This document shows, one piece after another, positions 56,953 through 64,000 of a stretch of DNA of 64,000 bases. Every line of letters starts with the position of its first letter. The first letter of the stretch is position 1. Location: assembly GCA_964017045.1 (NCBI GenBank), contig OZ024797.1:18693307-18757306 (forward strand). Reading direction: 5' to 3'. The position numbers were made by a program, and so were the translations under genes. The notes beneath the pieces were generated by a model. That model saw only the letters and a program-made list of their open reading frames with translations. It was not told the DNA's origin and did no database searches. This stretch comes from Omphiscola glabra. Lineage: Eukaryota > Mollusca > Gastropoda > Lymnaeidae.

Positions 56953-59900
56953 AGTGGGGGCGGAGTGGGGGCGTATAGATGAGTGGGGGCGAATAGGTGA
57001 GTGGGGGCGAATAGGTGAGTGGGGGGCGAATAGGTGAGTGGGGGCGAATAGGTGAGTGGGGGCGTATAGATGAGTGGGGCGAATAGGTGAGTGGGGGCGA
57101 ATAGGTGAGTGGGGGCGAATAGGTGAGTGGGGGCGAATAGGTGAGTGGGGCGAATAGGTCAGTGGGAACGAATAGGTCAGTGGGGCGAATAGATGAGTGG
57201 GGACGAATAGGTGAGTGGGGCGAATAGGTGAGTGGGGGCGAATAGGTGAGTGGGGGCTAATAGGTGAGTGGGGCGAATAGGTGAGTGGGGGCGAATAGAT
57301 GAGTGGGGGTGAATAGATGAGTGGGGACGAATAGGTGAGTGGGGCGAAAAGGTGAGTGGGGGCGAATAGGTGAGTGGGGGCGAATAGATGAGTGGGGGCG
57401 AATAGATGAGTGGGGCTAATAGGTGAGTGGGGGCGAATAGGTGAGTGGGGGCGAATAGGTGAGTGGGCGCTAATAGGTGAGTTAGGGCCTAAAGGTGAGT
57501 GGGACTAATAGGTGAGTGGGGCTAATAGGTGAGTGGGGGCGAATAGGCTAGTGGGGGCGAATAGGTGAGTGGGGGCGAATAGGTGAGTTGGGGCCTAAAT
57601 GTGAGTGGGGCTAATAGGTGAGTGGGGCGAATAGGTGAGTGGGGGCGAATAGGTGAGTGGGGGCGAATAGATGAGTGGGGGCGAATAGATGAGTGGGGCT
57701 AATAGGTGAGTGGGGGCGAATAGATGAGTGGGGGCGAATAGGTGAGTGGGCGCTAATAGGTGAGTTAGGGCCTAAAGGTGAGTGGGACTAATAGGTGAGT
57801 GGGGCTAATAGGTGAGTGGGGGCGAATAGGCTAGTGGGGGCGAATAGGTGAGTGGGGGCTAATAGGTGAGTGGGGGCGAATAGGTGAGTGGGGGCGAATA
57901 GGTGAATGGGGGCTAATAGGTGAGTGGGGGCGAATAGGTGAGTGGGGGCGAATAGGTGAGTTGGGGCCTAAATGTGAGTGGGGCTAATAGGTGAGTGGGG
58001 CTAATAGGTGAGTGGGGGCGAATAGGTGAGTGGGGGCGAATAGGTGAGTGGGGGCGAATAGGTGAGTGGGGGCGAATAGGTAAGTTGGGGCGAATAGGTG
58101 AGTGGGGGCGAATAGGTGAATGGGGGCTAATAGGTGAGTGGGGGCGAATAGGTGAGTGTGGCGAATAGGTGAGTGGGGCTAATAGGTGAGTGGGGGCGAA
58201 TAGGTGAGTGGGGTTAATAGGTGAGTGGGGGCGAATAGGTGAGTGGGGGCGAATAGGTGAGTGGGGCTAATAGGTGAGTGGGGCTAATAGGTGAGTGGGG
58301 CTAATAGGTGAGTTGGGGCGAATAGGTGAGTGGGGGCGAATAGGTGAGTGGGGGCGAAAAGGTGAGTGGGGACGAATAGGTGAGTGGGGCTAATAGGTGA
58401 GTGGGGGCGAATAGGTGAGTAGGGGCGAATAGGTGAGTGGGGGCGAATAGGTGAGTAGGGGCGAATAGGTGAGTGGGGGCGAATAGGTGAGTGGGGGCGA
58501 ATAGGTGAGTTGGGGCGAATAGGTGAGTGGGGCTAATAGGTGAGTGGGGCTAATAGGTGAGTGGGGGCGAATAGGTGAGTGGGGACGAATAGGTGAGTGG
58601 GGACGAATAGGTATGTGGGGGCGTATAGATGAGTGGGGCTAATAGGTGAGTGGGGGGCGAATATGTGAAATGGGGCGTATAGATGAGTGGGGCTAATAGG
58701 TAAGTGGGGGCGTATAGATAAGTGGGCTAATAGGTGAGTGGGGGCGAATAGGTGAGTTGGGGCGTATAGATGAGTGTGGCTAATAGGTGAGTGGGGGCGA
58801 ATATGTGAGTGGGGCTAATAGGTGAGTGGGACTAATAGGTGAGTGGGGGCGAATAGGTGAGTGGGGACGAATAGGTGAGTGGGGACGAATAGGTATGTGG
58901 GGGCGTATAGATGAGTAGGGCTAATAGGTGAGTGGGGGGCGAATAGGTGAAATGGGGCGTATAGGTGATTGGGGCGAATAGGTGAGTTGGGGCGTATAGA
59001 TAAGTGGGCTAATAGGTGAGTGGGGGCAAATAGGTGAGTGGGGACGAATAGGTGAGTGGGGCTAATAGGTGAGTGGGGCCGAATAGATGAGTGGGGCTAA
59101 TAGGTGAGTGGGGCTAATAGATGAGTGGGGGCGTATAGATGAATGGGGCTAATAGGTGAGTTGGGTCGTATAGATGAGTGGGGAACTATAGATGAGTGGG
59201 GCTAATATGTGAGTTGGGGCATATAGATGAGTGGGGGCGTATAGATATGTGGGGCTAATAGGTGAGTTGGGGCGTATAGATGAGTGGGGCTAATAGGTGA
59301 GTTGGGGCGTATAGATGAGTGGTGGCGTATAGATGAGTGGGGCTAATAAATGAGTTGGGGCCTAAACGTGAGTGGGGGCGAATAGATGAGTGGGGCTAAT
59401 AGGTGAGTTGGGGCCTAAAGGTGAGTGGGGGCGAATAGATGAGTGGGGCTAATAGGTAAGTTGGGCCGAAAGGTGAATGGGGACGAATAGATGAGTGGGG
59501 GCGAATAGGTGAGTAAGGGCGAATAGGTGAGTGGGGGCGAATAGGTGAGTGGGGGCGAATAGGTGAGTGGGGGCGAATAGGTGAGTGGGGCTAATAGGTG
59601 AGTGGGGGCGAATAGATGAGTAGGGACGAATATGTGAGTGGGGGCGAATAGGTGAGTGGGGCTAATAGGTGAGTGGGGACGAATAGGTGAGTGGGGGCGA
59701 ATAGGTGAGTGGGCGCTAATTGGTGAGTTGGGGCGAAAATGTGAGTGGGGCTAATAGGTGAGTGGAGCTAATAGGTGAGTGGGGACGAATAGGTGAGTGG
59801 GGACGAATAGGTGAGTGGGGGCGAATAGGTGAGTGGGGGCGAATAGATGAGTGTGGCTAATAGGTGAGTGGGGACGAATAGGTGAGTGGGGGCGAATAGG

Positions 59901-62900
59901 TGAGTGAGGGCGAATAGATGAGTGGGGGCGAATAGGTGAGTTGGGGCGTATAGATGAGTGGGCTAATAGGTGAGTGGGGGCGAATAGGTGAGTTGGGGCG
60001 TATAGATGAGTGGGCTAATAGGTGAGTGGGGACGAATAGGTGAGTGGGGACAAATAGGTGAGTGGGAGCGAATAGGTGAGTGGGGGCGAATAGGTAAATG
60101 GGGGCTAATAGGGGAGTGGGGGCGAATAGGTGAGTGTGGGCGAATAGGTGAGTGGGGCGAATAGGTGAGTGGGGCTAATAGGTGATTGGGGGCGAATAGG
60201 TGAGTGGGGTTAATAGGTGAGTGGGGGCGAATAGGTGAGTGGGGGCGAATAGGTGAGTGGGGCTAATAGGTGAGTGGGGCTAATATGTGAGTGGGGCTAA
60301 TAGGTGAGTGGGGGCGAATAGGTGATTGGGGGCGAATAGGTGAGTGGGGGCGAAAAGGTGAGTGGGGCTAATAGGTGAGTGGGGCTAATAGGTGAGTGGA
60401 GGCGAATAGGTGAGTGGGGGCGAATAGGTGAGTGGGGGCGAATAGGTGAGTTGGGGCGAATAGGTGAGTGGGGCTAATAGGTGAGTGGGGCTAATAGGTG
60501 AGTGGGGACGAATAGGTGAGTGGGGGCGTATAATTGAGTGGGGCTAATAGGTGAGTGGGGGGCGAATAGGTGAAATGGGGCGTATAGATGAGTGGGGCTA
60601 ATAGGTAAGTGGGGGCGTATAGATGAGTGGGGACAATAGGTGAGTGGGGGCGAATAGGTGAGTTGGGGCGTATAGATGAGTGTGGCTAATAGGTGAGTGG
60701 GGGCGTATAGATGAGTGGGGCTAATAGGTGAGTGGGGGCGAATAGGGGAGTTGGGGCGTATAGATGAGTGGGCTAATAGGTGAGTGGGGGCAAATAGGTG
60801 ATTGGGGACGAATAGGTGAGTGGGGCTAATAGGTGAGTGGGGCCGAATAGATGAGTGGGGCTAATAGGTGAGTGGGGCTAATAGATGAGTGGGGGCGTAT
60901 AGATGAATGGGGCTAATAGGTGAGTTGGGGCGTATAGATGAGTGGGGGCGATAGATGAGTGGGGCTAATAGGTGAGTTGGGGCTTACAGATGAGTGGGGG
61001 CGTATAGATGAGTAGGGGCGTATAGATAAGTGGGGCTAATAGGTGATTTGGGGCGTATAGATGATTGGGTGCGTTTAGATAAGTGGGGCTAATAGGTGAG
61101 TTGGGGCGTATAGATGAGTGGGGCTAATAGGTGAGTTGGGGCGTATAGATGAGTGGTGGTGTATAGATGAGTGGTGCTAATAAATGAGTTGGGGCCTAAA
61201 CGTGAGTGGGGGCGAATAGATGAGTGGGGCTAATAGGTGATTTGGGGCCTATAGGTGAGTGGGGGCGAATAGGTGAGTGGGGGCGAATAGATGAGTGGGG
61301 CTAATATGTAAGTTGGGCCGAAAGGTGAGTGGGGACGAATAGATGAGTGCGGGCGTATAGATAAGTGGGGCTAATAGGTGAGTTGGGGCGTATAGATGAT
61401 TGGGGGCATATAGATGAGTGGGGCTAATAGGTGAGTTGGGGCGTATAGATGAGTGGGGCTAATAGGTGAGTTGGGGCGTATAGATGAGTGGTGGCGTATA
61501 GATGAGTGGGGCTAATAAATGAGTTGGGGCCTAAACGTGAGTGGGGGCGAATAGATGAGTGGGGCTAATAGGTGAGTGGGGGCCTAAAGGTGAGTGGGGG
61601 CGAATAGATGAGTGGGGCTAATAGGTAAGTTGGGCCAAAAGGTGAGTGGGGACGAATAGATGAGTGGGGGCGAATAGGTGAGTGGGGGCGAATAGGTGAG
61701 TGGGGGCGAATAGGTGAGTGGGGGCGAATAGGTGAGTGGGGGCGAATAGGTGAGTGGGGCTAATAGGTGAGTGGGGGCGAATAGATGAGTAGGGACGAAT
61801 AGGTGAGTGGGGGCGAATAGGTGAGTGGGGCTAATAGGTGAGTGGGGACGAATAGGTGAGTGGGAGTGGCGAATAGGTGAGTGGGGGCGAATAGGTGAGT
61901 GGGGCTAATAGGTGAGTGGGGCTAATAGGTGAGTAGGGACGAATAGGTGAGTGAGGACGAATAGGTGAGTGGGTGTGAATAGGTGAGTTGGGGCGAATAG
62001 ATGAGTGTGGCTAATAGGTGAGTGGGGACGAATAGGTGAGTGGGGGCGAATAGGTGAGTGAGGGCGAATAGATTTGTGGGGGCGAATATGTGAGTGGGGA
62101 CGAATAGGTGAGTGGGGACGAATATGTGAGTGGGAGCGAATAGGTGAGTAGGGGCGAATAGGTGAGTGGGGACGAATAGGTAAGTGGGGACGAATAGGTG
62201 AGTGGTGGCGAATAGGTGAGTTGGGGCCTAAAGGTGAGTGGGGGCGAATAGGTGAGTGGGGGCGAATAGGTGATTTGGGGCTAATAGGTGAGTTGGGGCC
62301 TAAAGTTGAGTGGGGACGAATAGATGAGTGGGGCTAATAGTTGAGTGGGGCTAATAGGTGAGTGGGGGCAAATAGATGAGTGGTGACGAATAGGTGAGTG
62401 GGGGCGAATAGGTGAGTGGGGGCGAATAGGTGAGTGGGTACGAATAGGTGAGTGGGGACGAATAGGTGAGTGGGGGCGAATAGGTGAGTGGGGACGAATA
62501 GGTGAGGGGGGACGAATAGGTGAGTGGGGGCGAATAGGTGAGTGGGGACGAATAGGTGAGTGGGGGCGAATAGGTGAGTGGGGGCGAATATGTGAGTGGG
62601 GACGAATAGGTGAGTGGGGGCGAATAGGAGAGTTGGGGACGAATAGGTGAGTGGGGACGAATAGGTGAGTGGGGACGAATAGGTGAGTGGGGACGAATAG
62701 GTGAGTGGGGGCGAATAGGTGAGTGAGGGCGAATAGGTGAGTGGGGGCGAATAGGTGAGTGGGGGCGAATAGGTGAGTGGGGACGAATAGGTGAGTGGGG
62801 GCGATTAGGTGAGTGGGGCTAAAAGGTGAGTTGGGGCGAATAGGTGAGTGGGGCTAATAGGTGAGTGGGGCTATTAGGTGAGTTGGGCTAATAGGTGAGT

Positions 62901-63809
62901 GGGGGCGAATAGGTGAGTGGGGGCGAAAAGTTGAGTGGGGCTAATAGGTGAGTGGGGCTAATAGGTGAGTGGGGGCGAATAGGTGAGTGGGGGCGAAAAG
63001 GTGAGTGGGGCTAATAGGTGAGTGGGGCTAATAGGTGAGTGGGGGCGAATAGGTGAGTGGGGGCGAATAGGTGAGTGGGGGCGAATAGGTGAGTGGGGGC
63101 GAATAGGTGAGTGGGGACGAATAGGTGAGTGGGGGCGATTAGGTGAGTGGGGCTAAAAGGTGAGTTGGGGCGAATAGGTGAGTGGGGCTATTAGGTGAGT
63201 TGGGCTAATAGGTGAGTGGGGGCGAATAGGTGAGTGGGGGCGAAAAGTTGAGTGGGGCTAATAGGTGAGTGGGGCTAATAGGTGAGTGGGGGCGAATAGG
63301 TGAGTGGGGGCGAAAAGGTGAGTGGGGCTAATAGGTGAGTGGGGCTAATAGGTGAGTGGGGGCGAATAGGTGAGTGGGGGCGAATAGGTGAGTGGGGGCG
63401 AATAGGTGAGTGGGGGCGAATAGGTGAGTGGGGGCGAATAGGTGAGTGGGGGCGAATAGGTGAGGGGGGGCGAATAGGTGAGTGGGGGCGAATTGGTGAG
63501 TGGGGGCGAATAGGTGAGTGGGGCTAATAGGTGAGTGGGGGCGAATAGATGAGTAGGGACGAATAGGTGAGTGGGGACGAATAGGTGAGTTGGGACGAAT
63601 AGTTGAGTGGGGGACGAATAGGTGAGTGGGGGCTAATAGGTGAGTGGGGGCGAATAGGTGAGTGGGGCTAATAGGTGAGTGGGGGCGAATAGGTGAGTGG
63701 GGGCGAATAGATGAGTGGGGGCGAATAGATGAGTGGGGGTATAGGTGAGTTGGGGCGTAAAGGTGAGTGGGGGTGAATATATGAGTGGGGCTAATAGGTG
63801 AGTGGGGGG
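56953..63809. repeat. Giant 17/18-bp minisatellite, about 6.85 kb, roughly 385 copies
   Basis: Main units are GGTGAGTGGGGGCGAATA (18 bp) and GGTGAGTGGGGCTAATA (17 bp). Common variants have gATGAGTG for gGTGAGTG, GAGTTGGGGC, GTATAGA and GGCCTAAA. The variants occur in repeated orders (see findings), showing segmental amplification inside the array. The plus strand is strongly G-rich, the minus strand C-rich. Short frames within it are artefacts of the repeat. Confidence 0.98.
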
Positions 63810-63842
63810 ATGTGCGTGGTGGCTGAGAAGGTGAGGTGTTTC

Positions 63843-64000
63843 ATACATTGTATCCCTGTAGATGTTGTATTCCTGTAGATTTTGTATCCCCGTAGATGTT
63901 GTATCCCTGTAGATGTTGTATCCCTGTAGATGTTGTATCCCTGTAGATGTTGTATTCCCGTAGATGTTGTATTTCCGTAGATGTTGTGTTCCCTTAGATG
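63843..64000. repeat. 17-bp minisatellite running off the window edge
   Basis: Unit tgttgtatccctgtaga, about 9 copies with t/c changes, cut by the window end. Confidence 0.95.

Noticed and set aside
63339..63848. Frames with repeated IGEWGR on plus and Pro/Thr/His on minus
   Set aside because: By-products of 17/18-bp satellite units.
34657..64000. CRISPR-like regular arrays
   Set aside because: The repeats are head-to-tail without unique spacers, in a eukaryotic intron-rich sequence. They are minisatellites.
1..64000. tRNA, rRNA or other structured RNA genes
   Set aside because: No cloverleaf with A and B boxes and no rRNA or snRNA core sequence was recognised by eye. A covariance-model scan would be needed to exclude small ones.

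Overview
This is animal nuclear DNA, most likely from a heterobranch or pulmonate gastropod. It is AT-rich and its genes are split into many short exons with GT-AG introns. It carries old LINE and hAT debris and is very rich in minisatellites. The gastropod assignment is an inference from the protein style and the mobile elements; the species is not determined.

Left half (1846-30997, + strand): the 3' two-thirds of a lysosomal trafficking regulator gene (LYST, the Chediak-Higashi / beige protein). I could place 47 consecutive coding exons. Every exon junction is in phase, and the joined length is 8001 nt, i.e. 2666 codons plus a TGA stop, with no internal stop. In order the protein has helical ARM/HEAT-like segments, a concanavalin-A-like segment, two Ser-rich disordered linkers, a PH-like segment, a BEACH domain and C-terminal WD40 repeats. 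The first exons lie left of the window. The introns hold LINE fragments, hAT non-autonomous elements (one SPIN-like) and an inverted-repeat element. A tandem duplication has also copied part of one exon together with its acceptor.

Middle (about 31.5-51.36 kb): an intergenic region between two convergent genes, dense in unrelated tandem arrays (units of 13, 20, 22, 23, 26, 32, 40 and about 54 bp). It also holds three broken LINE copies on both strands, a PIF/Harbinger-like element with a related empty site 3 kb away, a hAT-like element and a foldback element.

Right part (- strand): 51715-51890 is the last coding exon of a muscarinic acetylcholine receptor. It contains TM7 with the NPxxY-type motif and a short basic tail. 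The rest of that gene must lie at higher coordinates, probably beyond the window. If so, the two 33-bp arrays, two small hAT elements and a roughly 6.85-kb 17/18-bp minisatellite (56953-63809) sit inside its intron. Each monomer of that array carries a consensus 5' splice site on the + strand. A 17-bp array then runs off the right edge.

The two genes are not known to work together. LYST is a cytosolic scaffold for lysosome-related organelle size and trafficking. The receptor is a plasma-membrane GPCR. No RNA genes, CRISPR arrays or prokaryotic features were seen.
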